Part shown: positions 1 to 7,429 of the stretch, piece after piece | Numbering within the stretch: position 1 is the stretch's first letter | Layout: every line of letters starts with the position of its first letter | NCBI GenBank assembly: GCA_963778945.1 | Contig: CAVZWL010000018.1 | Location: 1-64,000 of the forward strand | From: Fen-1254 sp963778945 | Lineage (GTDB): Bacteria; Bacteroidota; Ignavibacteria; UBA10030 | Reading direction: 5' to 3' | Length of the DNA: 64,000 bases | Notes under the pieces: generated by a model | What the model saw: only the letters and a program-made list of their open reading frames with translations | The model's database searches: none | Told to the model about the DNA's origin: nothing | Translations under genes and position numbers: made by a program

Positions 1-328
1 ATATGCTGGTGCCGCAGGATGAAACAGGAAGTTATGCGATAGGTAATGTTATATTTGAGCCGGGTTGCAGGAACAACTGGCATACACATCCGGCAGGACA
101 AATCCTGCTTGTCACCGATGGCAAAGGATATTATCAGGAAAGAGGTAAACATGCAAGGTACTCACCAAAGGCGATGTTGTTGTTATTCCGTCTCACGTTG
201 AACATTGGCATGGCGCCGCACACGACAGCAGTCTCACGCATATTGTTGTTACCAACAACACGAAACAAGGCGCTGTGAAATGGATGTCACCGGTGACCGA
301 TGAAGAATACAAGAGTGTTCAGAAATGA
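1..328 (+). pseudogene. Cupin-domain protein, 5'-truncated and frameshifted
   Basis: A small single-domain cupin of the kind often found beside carboxymuconolactone decarboxylases. Up to about base 155 the protein reads through a typical first cupin motif (PGCRNNWHTHPAGQ) and a DGKGYYQERGK strand. After a one-base slip near 155-165 another frame continues with KGDVVVIPSHVEHWHGA, the second cupin motif with its metal-binding histidines, and ends at 328 (VTDEEYKSVQK). The start of the gene is probably outside the window, because relatives have several residues before MLVPQDE. The decarboxylase fragment follows directly. Family assignment is firm; the substrate is unknown. Whether the slip is a sequencing error or real decay cannot be decided from the sequence. 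Confidence 0.75.
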
Positions 329-334
329 GGTTAT

Positions 335-1102
335 ATGTCTAAGAAAAGTAAATCTAACCGAAGCTGCAATTAGAAATCATGAGGAATTGTGTCCAGATCA
401 TACAATCGACATTGCAAAAAACTGATCCGGAATTGATTGAAGTGTTTGACAACTTTGCTTTCGATGAAGTAATAAGTTATGGCAAGCTTAGATACTAAAA
501 CAAGAGTAATGATGATTTTGGCTTCAACTATTGCAACCCAGGCTTTAAGCGAATATAAATATGTTTGCATGCAGCTCTTAATGTTGGTGTTACACCTGTT
601 GAGATTAAAGAGATTTTGTATCAGTCTGTTCCTTATGTAGGCATTGCAAAAGTATTTGATTTTATACATGCTACAAATGAAATATTGCAAAGCAGAGGAA
701 TCGGACTTCCGTTGGAAGGTCAATCTACAACAACACCTGAAACTCGATATGAAAAAGGATTGGAAGTACAAAAAGCAATCTTTGGTGAAATGATTGATAA
801 GATGTATAAAGAATCACCGGAAAATCAAATTCATATTCAAAAATATTTATCGGCAAATTGTTTTGGTGATTATTATAACAAGAAAAGGATTGGATATAAA
901 AACAAGAGAGCTTTTAACATTTTCAATGCTTATTATCATTGGGTGGAGCTGAACCACAGTAAAGGGACATATCCAGGGCAATATCAATGTTGGAAACGAT
1001 AAAGAAACATTGCTAAGTGTGGTTACACAATTGTTGCCATATATTGGATATCCAAGAACATTAAATGCAATAAAATGTTTAAATGAAGTAATGCCAGACT
1101 AA
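335..1102 (+). pseudogene. Carboxymuconolactone decarboxylase family protein, multiply frameshifted
   Basis: A two-domain carboxymuconolactone-decarboxylase-like (AhpD-fold) protein broken by at least five indels. The pieces are clear in alternating frames: NLTEAAIRNHEELCPDHT near 355-405, KTDPELIEVFDNFAFDEVI near 418-475, DTKTRVMMILASTIATQALSEYKY near 485-560, a long clean stretch 565-870 (AALNVGVTPVEIKEILYQSVPYVG, then FDFIHATNEIL and GQSTTTPETR), a second-domain start (GLDIKTRELLTFSML) near 890-935, and the tail GHIQGNINVGNDKETLLSVVTQLLPYIGYPRTLNAIKC ending at 1102. Order and spacing match intact family members, so only the frame is damaged. Relatives usually act in ring-cleavage or redox chemistry; no substrate can be named. 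The preceding cupin is a common neighbour. Confidence 0.8.
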
Positions 1103-1124
1103 AAAACAATTGTTGGTTAGAGAT

Positions 1125-2094
1125 ATGAAAATAAAAAATATAAAAGCATACGGAACAGAGGCTGCGAATGCGCCTTTGCATTCAATGAATATTAAGCGTA
1201 GAGAACTCTTACCACACGACGTGGAAATGGAAATCCTTTACTGCGGTATTTGCCATTCAGATTTACATCAGATTAAAAATGAATTTGGAGGGGCAACGTT
1301 TCCCATAGTTCCCGGTCATGAGATTGTGGGAAAGGTAACCAAGGTTGGTGAGCATGTCAAAATGTTCAAAGTTGGAGATCTTGCAGCTATCGGTTGTATA
1401 ATTGATTCATGCGGTAAATGTGAAAACTGCAAGGAGGATTTGGAACAATTTTGCAATGAAGGAGTAACCTTTTCGTTCAATAGTCCGGATAAGTATTTAG
1501 GGGGCGCTACTTATGGCGGTTTTTCTGAAACCTATGTAGCCAATGAAAAATATGTGCTACATATACCCGAAACACTCGATTTGGCATCGGCTGCACCTTT
1601 GCTTTGTGCCGGTATTACCGTGTATTCCCCTTTGAAACACTGGCAGGCCGGTCCCGGTAAAATAGTTGGTATTTTAGGTATTGGAGGTTTAGGGCACGTG
1701 GCAATTAAAATAGCCAAAGCCATGGGAGCCCATGTGGTTGTGTTTACAACATCGCCTTCTAAAGTTGAAGATGCAAAACGCCTGGGAGCAGATGAAGCTG
1801 TATTATCTACCGACGCTGAACAAATGAAAAAATATGTCCGCAAAATGCATTTCATTATTGATACTGTTTCGGCCAAACACGATGTTAATACTTACCTTAA
1901 TCTTCTGAGACATGATGGTAGCGTGGTATTAGTAGGATTGCCGCCGGAACCACTCGAAGTAAATGCTTTCAGTGTTGTTTCGGGACGCCATAGTTTTTCA
2001 GGTTCAAACATTGGTGGCATTGCTGAAACCCAGGAAATGTTAGACTTCTGTGCCAAACACAATATTACAGCCGATATTGAATTAATAAAAATTC
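1125..2094 (+). pseudogene. Zinc-dependent alcohol dehydrogenase, 5' part, split by an IS
   Basis: Medium-chain NAD(P)-dependent alcohol/aldehyde dehydrogenase of the YahK/cinnamyl-alcohol-dehydrogenase type. Catalytic zinc ligands are visible (C40 in YCGICHSDLH, H65-E66 in PGHEIVG), four structural-zinc cysteines at 96, 99, 102 and 110, and the Rossmann signature GIGGLGHVA. The ATG at 1125 (MKIKNIKAYG) matches family starts better than the in-frame ATG at 1110. The reading frame runs into an IS66-family element at 2095 and stops within it at 2109-2111. The missing C-terminus is intact on the other side of the element (3671-3764). Joining the halves after removing one copy of the 8-bp duplication gives IELIKIQQINETFDRL in frame. 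The truncated product lacks about 30 C-terminal residues and is probably inactive. Confidence 0.93.
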
Positions 2095-2109
2095 GTAACT
2101 ACACAGCGT
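2087..2109 (+). repeat. Left target duplication and left inverted repeat of the IS66 element
   Basis: AAAAATTC at 2087-2094 is the left copy of the target duplication; GTAACTACACAGCGT at 2095-2109 is the left terminal repeat. The latter supplies the premature stop of the interrupted dehydrogenase just beyond its inner edge. Confidence 0.95.
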
Positions 2110-3670
2110 GATTTATTAAGATAAAAAAAATATTCAATAAATATAGAGTTAGGGCTTGTACATTTAGAAATCACTTTATATCTTATGTGCATGGAACATC
2201 GGTCAAGCACACGAGAGAAAATATTAGAAGTCTACGCCAAAGGTCCGGATGCTGTAGTTGAACTTGTAGAGACGCTGCTCAATGAAATTCAAGAGATGAA
2301 AAAGATTATCCAGAAGCAGGAAGAACGAATCACAACGCTTGAAGATCGACTCAACCAAGATAGTCACAATAGCAACAAGCCGCCATCGAGCGACGGATTG
2401 AAACGAACGATCATTCCAACACGCACAAAGAGCAATCGGCAATCGGGTGGACAAGAAGGCCATAAGGGATCAACGCTTGCGATGAAGGATAAACCGGATA
2501 AAACAATTGAACATGCTGTTGACCAGTGTCCCTGTGGTTGTTCATTGAAACGCATTGAAGTTCGCCGAGTGCATCGACGGCAAGTCATTGATATGCCTGC
2601 GCCGCGGGTCGAATATATTGAGCATGAAAGCCAAGAGAAACAATGTCCGCGTTGTGGAAGAGTCGTGGTTGCACCTTTTCCCGAAGGCGTCGAGAAGAGC
2701 ATACAGTATGGAACAAACATCAAAAGCTTAGCAATATACATGATTCAGTCTCAACTGATACCATTGAAAAGAGCTCAAGAACTTCTTCGGAACATGTTTC
2801 ATATCGAGATATCACAAGGTACACTCCTGAATTGGACGCAAGAGCTTCACAAGAAATTAGAGCCTGCTGAAAAAGAGATTGTTCGGCAATTGAAGCAAGC
2901 CACCGATGTTCATGCAGATGAGACCGGAATATTCTGTGAGAACAAGCTTTATTGGGTACATGTTGCCGGGACATCGAACTTGACGCATTTTCAGATGCAC
3001 CACAAGCGTGGTTGCGAAGCTATCGATGCTATCGGTATCATAGGCTCGTTGAAGGGAAGAGTTATTCACGATTTCTGGTCACCTTACTTCAAGTATGACA
3101 TAGAACACGGTATGTGCAACGCGCATTTGATCCGTGAACTGACTGCTGTCTATGAGAATGAAAAACAAGCATGGGCATTAGAGATGAAAGATTTGTTACT
3201 ACGCATTCACAAGCGTGTTGAAGAAGCGAAAGTGAAGTCTCGACCTGTTGGGAGATTGTCTTTGCAGACGCGCCAATATTATGCAGGAAAGTATAGAGCG
3301 TTGTTGGTCATCGCCAAGGCATTGAATCCGCGTCAAGGATCTCCGCCGGGGAAGCGCGGAAAACCGAAGCAAACCAAAATACGCAACTTGATTGACCGCA
3401 TGAGTGACTACCAAGATGCAGTGCTTGCATTTATGGAAGACTTCCGTGTTCCGTTCACAAACAATCAAGCCGAACGTGATCTTCGCATGTTGAAGGTCAA
3501 GCAGAAAATCTCCGGCACTTTCCGCAGCCATGAAGGAGGCGATGCCTTTTGTCGCATTCGTGGATATCTCTCCACCGCCTGCAAGAATGCTTGCTCTGCT
3601 TTTGACGCCCTCGTATTGGCGTTCAATAATAAATCTTTTATTCCAAAGAACAGTTACGCTGTGTAGTTAC
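2095..3670 (+). mobile_element. Complete IS66-family insertion sequence (single transposase gene)
   Basis: A 1576-bp element bounded by perfect 15-bp terminal inverted repeats (left GTAACTACACAGCGT at 2095-2109, right its reverse complement at 3656-3670). It is flanked by an 8-bp direct duplication AAAAATTC (2087-2094 and 3671-3678); 8 bp is the duplication length known for IS66 elements. It encodes only the TnpC-type transposase and no TnpA/TnpB helpers, which fits the compact ISBst12-like subgroup. It interrupts an alcohol dehydrogenase in the same orientation. Perfect ends, an intact transposase and a perfect target duplication point to a recent insertion. Confidence 0.95.
2185..3666 (+). 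CDS. IS66-family transposase (TnpC-like, DDE)
   Basis: DDE transposase of 493 residues catalysing cut-and-paste movement of the surrounding element. N-terminal coiled coil (about residues 25-60), an SNKPPSSDG segment typical of the IS66 N-terminal domain, a zinc-ribbon-like region with CPCGC (115-119) and CPRC (154-157), then the catalytic core. Candidate catalytic residues are D245 (HADETG), D296 (IHDFWSPY) and E430 (NNQAERDLR); the NNQAER box is highly characteristic. The frame is unbroken, unlike many neighbours. The stop codon lies inside the right inverted repeat, a space-saving arrangement. An alternative start is the ATG two codons downstream. Confidence 0.96.
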   Translation: MCMEHRSSTREKILEVYAKGPDAVVELVETLLNEIQEMKKIIQKQEERITTLEDRLNQDSHNSNKPPSSDGLKRTIIPTRTKSNRQSGGQEGHKGSTLAMKDKPDKTIEHAVDQCPCGCSLKRIEVRRVHRRQVIDMPAPRVEYIEHESQEKQCPRCGRVVVAPFPEGVEKSIQYGTNIKSLAIYMIQSQLIPLKRAQELLRNMFHIEISQGTLLNWTQELHKKLEPAEKEIVRQLKQATDVHADETGIFCENKLYWVHVAGTSNLTHFQMHHKRGCEAIDAIGIIGSLKGRVIHDFWSPYFKYDIEHGMCNAHLIRELTAVYENEKQAWALEMKDLLLRIHKRVEEAKVKSRPVGRLSLQTRQYYAGKYRALLVIAKALNPRQGSPPGKRGKPKQTKIRNLIDRMSDYQDAVLAFMEDFRVPFTNNQAERDLRMLKVKQKISGTFRSHEGGDAFCRIRGYLSTACKNACSAFDALVLAFNNKSFIPKNSYAV

Positions 3671-3678
3671 AAAAATTC
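3656..3678 (+). repeat. Right inverted repeat and right target duplication of the IS66 element
   Basis: ACGCTGTGTAGTTAC at 3656-3670 is the exact reverse complement of the left end. AAAAATTC at 3671-3678 is the second copy of the 8-bp target duplication. Confidence 0.95.
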
Positions 3679-3764
3679 AACAAATCAACGAAACCTTTGA
3701 CCGCTTGCAGAGAGGTGATGTGCATTATCGTTTTGTAATTGATATGGCTTCACTCACGACTTAA
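3671..3764 (+). pseudogene. 3' fragment of the IS-split alcohol dehydrogenase
   Basis: The 94 bases after the element encode, in one frame, KIQQINETFDRLQRGDV followed by HYRFVIDMASLTT and a stop. This is the conserved C-terminus of YahK/AdhA-type dehydrogenases and continues exactly where the 5' part stops. It has no start of its own. Its intact state supports a recent insertion. Confidence 0.92.
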
Positions 3765-3813
3765 TAACCAAGAACAGACATACTTAATTAATCGCTTAAT
3801 AAAAGATAAATTT

Positions 3814-4668
3814 ATGAATCACAAACCCAGTACAAAAAATGTCATTGTTGTAGTTGGAGCAGGAGTAATTGGTCAGGCGATCGCGAGACGAGTTGGTGCA
3901 GGCAAGCATATCGTATTGGCTACTCGACATCAAGAAAGCGCTGACGCGGCCGCACAGTCATTCCGCGACGCAGGTTTCGAAGCGAGTACCGCGATCGTTG
4001 AGATGTCCTCTCGTAAGTCAGTCCACTCACTCGTTGAAACCGCTACAGAGATTGGCCCTATTACTGGCGTTATCCATGCAGGTGGCGTTTCGGCTTCTCA
4101 GGCAGCACCAGCCACGGTCCTCCATGTTGATCTATATGGAACTGCCCTCGTGCTCGAAGAGTTTGGCGCAGTGATAGCACCTGGGGGAGCCGGCATCGTT
4201 ATCTCCTCAATGTCGGGACACCGTCTTCCAGCATTGACGCCTGAGCAGGACAAAGCACTAGCAACTACACCTGTCGACGAATTGCTTGCCCTTCCGATGC
4301 TTCAGCCCGATAAAGTCACGGATCCGCTCAACGCTTACCAAATCGCCAAGCGCGGGAATTCATTGCGCGTAATGGCGGAGGCAGTACGTTGGGGTAAGCG
4401 TGGCGCACGGCTCAACACAATCAGTCCAGGTATCATCATGACACCTCTCGCTAATGACGAGCTGACGGGTCCACGCGGCGAAGCATACCGAAACATGATA
4501 GAGCAGTCTCCGGCTGGGCGTAGTGGCACGCCGGATGAGGTGGCTTCGCTTGCAGCACTTCTCATGGGGCCCGACGGCGAGTTCATCACCGGAGGCGACT
4601 TCTTGATCGACGGTGGCGTCACCGCCGCCTACTGGTATGGCGGGCTTCAACAGCCTAAAATAAAATGA
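3814..4668 (+). CDS. SDR-family oxidoreductase (short-chain dehydrogenase)
   Basis: Classical short-chain dehydrogenase/reductase of 284 residues using NAD(P)H. Rossmann glycine motif GAGVIGQ near residues 15-21, catalytic YxxxK at Y175/K179 (AYQIAKRG), a preceding serine (SSMSG), and the C-terminal FITGGDFLIDGGVTAAYW typical of the family. The ATG at 3814 is preferred over an upstream in-frame ATG (3739), which would add 25 atypical residues and overlap the dehydrogenase remnant. The gene is clearly more GC-rich than the AT-rich genes on both sides, suggesting separate acquisition. It overlaps the next reading frame by ATGA, so the two are probably translationally coupled. Substrate unknown. 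Confidence 0.93.
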   Translation: MNHKPSTKNVIVVVGAGVIGQAIARRVGAGKHIVLATRHQESADAAAQSFRDAGFEASTAIVEMSSRKSVHSLVETATEIGPITGVIHAGGVSASQAAPATVLHVDLYGTALVLEEFGAVIAPGGAGIVISSMSGHRLPALTPEQDKALATTPVDELLALPMLQPDKVTDPLNAYQIAKRGNSLRVMAEAVRWGKRGARLNTISPGIIMTPLANDELTGPRGEAYRNMIEQSPAGRSGTPDEVASLAALLMGPDGEFITGGDFLIDGGVTAAYWYGGLQQPKIK

Positions 4669-5243
4669 AAAACGCAATCATTTTGGGTGCCAACGGCACT
4701 ATCGCCAAACGTGTTATTGATATCTTAGTAAACGACGATGATATCAATTTGACGCTGTTTGTCCGAAATAAAAAGAATTTGAGAAATAGTGATATTTCCA
4801 AATGCCGTATCGTTGAAGGCAACGTTTTGAATCTTAAGCAACTTAAGGAAGCCATAACAGGGCAAGAAATTGTCTATGCAAATCTAGCAGGTGATTTGGG
4901 AAATATGGCAAAAATTATTGTCCAAGCTATGCTGGATAAAGGGGTAAAAAGAATAATCTTTATTTGTTCAATTGGTATATACAAAACTCCATTAAAATCA
5001 GTATTAATTCCTTATCGTGAAGCCGCCGATGTGATTGAAGCGTCAAAACTTGAATACACCATATTGAGACCAACTTGGTTTACCAATGAGGATGAAGTAG
5101 ATTACGAAATAACAAGAAAAGGCGAACCGGAAAAAGGATCTGTCATTTCGCAAAAAAGTCTGGCAACATTCATTGCGACAATCATACAATCTCCTGAAAA
5201 GTTTGTCCGTGAAAATCTGGGCATAAACAAACCGAATTCTTAA
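4665..5243 (+). CDS. NAD(P)H-binding atypical SDR protein
   Basis: A 192-residue atypical SDR with an N-terminal nucleotide-binding motif (ILGANGTIAKRV, the GxxGxxG variant) and an RPTWFTNEDEVDY segment seen in NAD(P)H-binding NmrA-like reductases and epimerases. It lacks the C-terminal substrate domain of long epimerases. Its start overlaps the stop of the upstream SDR (ATGA at 4665-4668). Composition is AT-rich, in contrast to the upstream gene. The role is probably redox or regulatory with an unknown ligand. Confidence 0.85.
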   Translation: MKNAIILGANGTIAKRVIDILVNDDDINLTLFVRNKKNLRNSDISKCRIVEGNVLNLKQLKEAITGQEIVYANLAGDLGNMAKIIVQAMLDKGVKRIIFICSIGIYKTPLKSVLIPYREAADVIEASKLEYTILRPTWFTNEDEVDYEITRKGEPEKGSVISQKSLATFIATIIQSPEKFVRENLGINKPNS

Positions 5244-5279
5244 CACTAATTTTCAATTGAGCGAAAGCAATTTAGAATC

Positions 5280-5834
5280 ATGTCAACATTGGCCGGATGG
5301 GAAAACTTTTATGTTATCGTCGGCTCCTCTGCTGGTGCATTGATCGGGCTGCAATTCGTCGTGATTACCCTCATTGCTGAAAAGCCGGGGTTACGTATGG
5401 CCGAGGCGAGTGCCGCATTTGCGACACCGAGTGTTGTTCACTTCGGTGTGGTGTTGTTACTTTCAGCTCTTGTAAGTGTTCCATGGAACGGAATCGGCAT
5501 TGTCAAAGTTCTTTGGGGATTTATAGGCATCGGCGGACTGGTGTACACTGTTATAATAGCTCGACGGATGCGAGCGCAAACTGTCTATCAACCTGTGATC
5601 GAGGATTGGCTATTTCACATCCTGCTCCCCTTGGTGGCGTACACAGTGCTCACTTTATCCGCATTCATGGCTTCTGCATATACGAGCGAGATCCTCTTCG
5701 GGGTTGGAGCAGTGGCGCTACTATTGCTTTTTATCGGCATTCACAATGCCTGGGATGCGGTCACGTACCATGTGTCTGTCGGGGGGAAAAAAAACAACAC
5801 AAAAATGAGCGATATTGATGAGAATCCCATTTGA
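5280..5834 (+). CDS. Hypothetical multi-pass membrane protein
   Basis: A 184-residue protein with about five hydrophobic segments (roughly residues 10-32, 52-68, 72-92, 110-130, 135-155), short polar loops, and a lysine/asparagine-rich cytoplasmic-type tail (GGKKNNTKM). I recognise no enzymatic motif. It sits between a reductase and an AraC regulator in the same direction, so it may belong to their unit, but the spacers (36 and 62 bases) do not prove an operon. Confidence 0.75.
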   Translation: MSTLAGWENFYVIVGSSAGALIGLQFVVITLIAEKPGLRMAEASAAFATPSVVHFGVVLLLSALVSVPWNGIGIVKVLWGFIGIGGLVYTVIIARRMRAQTVYQPVIEDWLFHILLPLVAYTVLTLSAFMASAYTSEILFGVGAVALLLLFIGIHNAWDAVTYHVSVGGKKNNTKMSDIDENPI

Positions 5835-5896
5835 TGTGAAAGTATCAAAAATCAAAACTTGGAGAACACAATAACGTTTTGTAATTTCGTTACGGT

Positions 5897-6790
5897 ATGA
5901 AACATTTTAAAACAATAAGCGAGTTAGCTCAGGCAGAAGGATTTCCGCCTCCGGAAAATCCATTGTTCAGTCTGAATCTGATTTCAGAGTCAAACAATGC
6001 GTTGAAAAACATGGAGATCACATGTGATTTCTATATTATATGTCTTAAGAAACTGAAATCCGGTGTAATCTTGTATGGCAAGACGAAGTATGACCATGAT
6101 ATGGGTTCAATGTTTTTCATGAAACCGAGACAAATCCTTACAGTTCAGGATATACAGTTGAAAGAAAAGGGATTCGCCATTCATGTTCACGAAGATTTTC
6201 TAATGGGACATCCGTTGTTCACGGAAATCAAGAAATACGGTTTCTTCGACTACGAAACGAGTGAGGCGCTTCACGTTTCACCGAGAGAAGAAAAAATCAT
6301 GTGGTCTTTATTCCACAAAATGGAAACAGAGTATCACAATAATCCGGATGAGTTCAGTAAATCTATCATTCTTTCACATCTCGATTCTATTTTGAAATAT
6401 GCCCAGCGTTTCTATAAACGGCAGTTCATCGACCGAAAACCTTTGTCAGGCATAACAGTAACAAAATTCAATGAGCGCCTGAATGCGTATTTTGAAAAAG
6501 GAGAGGCAGGAAAAAAGGGATTGCCTAATGTGAACTACCTGGCTTCTCAACTTCATCTGTCACCAAAATATTTAAGCGATTTATTGAAGCAGGAAACAGG
6601 AAAAACTGCGTTGGAGTTGATTCATCTCTATGTGATCTCCGAAGCCAAAAATATGCTCGTTGTCGGTGATCAAAGCATCTCTGAAATTGCATACCAGCTT
6701 GGTTTTGAAAATCCGCCGTACTTTTCCCGGCTGTTCAAAAAAGAAGTTGGTATAAGTCCAAAGGAATTTAAAAATCATCTTCAAAATTAA
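5897..6790 (+). CDS. AraC-family transcriptional regulator
   Basis: A 297-residue regulator with an N-terminal cupin-like sensing domain and a C-terminal double helix-turn-helix of the AraC/XylS type. The first HTH is around VNYLASQLHLSPKYLSDLLKQ; the second, with the signature ISEIAYQLGFENPPYFSRLFKK followed by GISPKEFKN, is near the C-terminus. AraC genes of this type often lie beside reductases, decarboxylases and cupins such as those upstream, so it probably controls this redox cluster. No operator could be identified. Confidence 0.92.
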   Translation: MKHFKTISELAQAEGFPPPENPLFSLNLISESNNALKNMEITCDFYIICLKKLKSGVILYGKTKYDHDMGSMFFMKPRQILTVQDIQLKEKGFAIHVHEDFLMGHPLFTEIKKYGFFDYETSEALHVSPREEKIMWSLFHKMETEYHNNPDEFSKSIILSHLDSILKYAQRFYKRQFIDRKPLSGITVTKFNERLNAYFEKGEAGKKGLPNVNYLASQLHLSPKYLSDLLKQETGKTALELIHLYVISEAKNMLVVGDQSISEIAYQLGFENPPYFSRLFKKEVGISPKEFKNHLQN

Positions 6791-6835
6791 TTCAATAATA
6801 AGTCGTGGGTTAGTAGCGGGTTGGTAAAATAAAAA

Positions 6836-6859
6836 GGCCGAATCTGAAAATATTCGGCC
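6836..6859 (-). terminator. Intrinsic terminator of the tRNA-Met gene
   Basis: GGCCGAAT (6836-6843) pairs with ATTCGGCC (6852-6859), an 8-bp stem with an 8-nt loop. On the minus strand it is followed by a U-rich tract (complement of 6826-6835). It lies 8 bases past the tRNA 3' end. Confidence 0.85.
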
Positions 6860-6867
6860 AAAAAAAG

Positions 6868-6941
6868 TAGCGGGGGGGGGATTCGAACCCTCGACCTGCG
6901 GATTATGATTCCGACGCTCTAACCGGCTGAGCTACCCCGCC
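6868..6941 (-). tRNA. tRNA-Met (anticodon CAT)
   Basis: A 74-nt cloverleaf on the minus strand. Acceptor GGCGGGG pairs with CCCCGCT. D-arm TAGCTCAGCCGGTTAGAGC. Anticodon stem CGGA/TCCG with loop ATCATAA (CAT at 34-36). T-loop TTCGAAT. The discriminator is A and no CCA is encoded. The body resembles elongator Met tRNA rather than initiator or the Ile tRNA with modified CAT. The T-stem has an A-C mismatch at 50-64, next to a run of nine G on the plus strand, so a base or run-length error there is possible. Confidence 0.9.
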
Positions 6942-7095
6942 ATACAATTGCAGAATTCAGATTTAAGATTTAAGAATTTGAAAAACCTTGAAACCCTTAA
7001 TTCTTGTGCAAATTTCAAAAGAACGATATTGAATCCCGCTTCCGCGGGATGACAATCTCAGGCCTCCGGCTGGCTGGATTATGATTCCGACGCTC

Positions 7096-7130
7096 CCCGC
7101 CCGACTGAACGACACAGTCGTTCGGGCGGG
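7096..7130. repeat. 35-bp palindromic insert in the tRNA remnant
   Basis: Outer arms CCCGCCCGA and TCGGGCGGG, inner arms ACGAC and GTCGT around ACA. It sits exactly between bases that are adjacent in the intact tRNA, at the 3' edge of the D loop. Confidence 0.8.
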
Positions 7131-7140
7131 TAACCGGCTG

Positions 7141-7163
7141 CTTGTCCCGTGCTGTTTACGGGA
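7141..7163. repeat. 23-bp palindromic insert in the tRNA remnant
   Basis: Arms TCCCGT and ACGGGA. It lies between bases adjacent in the intact tRNA, at the 5' side of the D arm. Related GTTTAC/CCCGT strings occur in the repeats at 14582-14665 and 15736-15812. Confidence 0.75.
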
Positions 7164-7344
7164 AGCTACCCCGCCATAAGTTGAAACACGGCGGGCAGGC
7201 CCGCCATACAATTGCAGAATTCAGATTTCAGATTTAAGAATTTGAAAGAACAAAAACGAATGAGGCCTAAAACTCCCAATTTGGATCCCGCTACCGCGGG
7301 ATTCATTTTCAGGCCTCCAGCCGGTTGACTGGCTGCTTGAAGAT

Positions 7345-7374
7345 AAAGCAAGGCGAGTAAACTCGCCTTGCTTT
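7345..7374. terminator. Strong bidirectional terminator-like hairpin
   Basis: AAAGCAAGGCGAG (7345-7357) and CTCGCCTTGCTTT (7362-7374) form a perfect 13-bp stem with a TAAA loop. It lies downstream of the minus-strand glycosyltransferase gene that ends at 7430 and probably terminates it. The plus strand also carries a T-rich tail. Confidence 0.8.
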
Positions 7375-7429
7375 TATTTTTAAAGATACAAAAAAACCGT
7401 CTTCGTTGCAAAATATGAATTCTTTTTTT

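Larger units (their letters stand above)
7077..7175 (-). pseudogene. Decayed tRNA-Met copy carrying two palindromic insertions
   Basis: On the plus strand this reads GATTATGATTCCGACGCTC, then a 35-bp insert, then TAACCGGCTG, then a 23-bp insert, then AGCTACCCCGCC. With the inserts removed it matches the true tRNA-Met (6901-6941) base for base over the acceptor 5' strand, D arm and anticodon arm. The T arm and acceptor 3' strand are absent, so it cannot be a functional tRNA. Confidence 0.85.
6941..7325. repeat. Diverged tandem duplication downstream of tRNA-Met, with REP-like palindromes
   Basis: The segment beginning CATACAATTGCAGAATTCAG (6941) recurs 264 bases later at 7205 with nearly the same next 20 bases. 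Each copy is followed by a palindrome ATCCCGC-TTCC/TACC-GCGGGAT (7033-7050 and 7285-7302) and by a shared GGCCTCC(G/A)G(C)CGG tail. The tRNA sequence itself appears again between the copies (7077-7175) in broken form. No protein-coding gene is visible here. Confidence 0.8.

Noticed and set aside
7205..7340. A third tRNA-Met copy
   Set aside because: The flanking repeat is present but no tRNA arms or anticodon follow; only a CCGGTTGACTGGCTG string faintly resembles the D arm.
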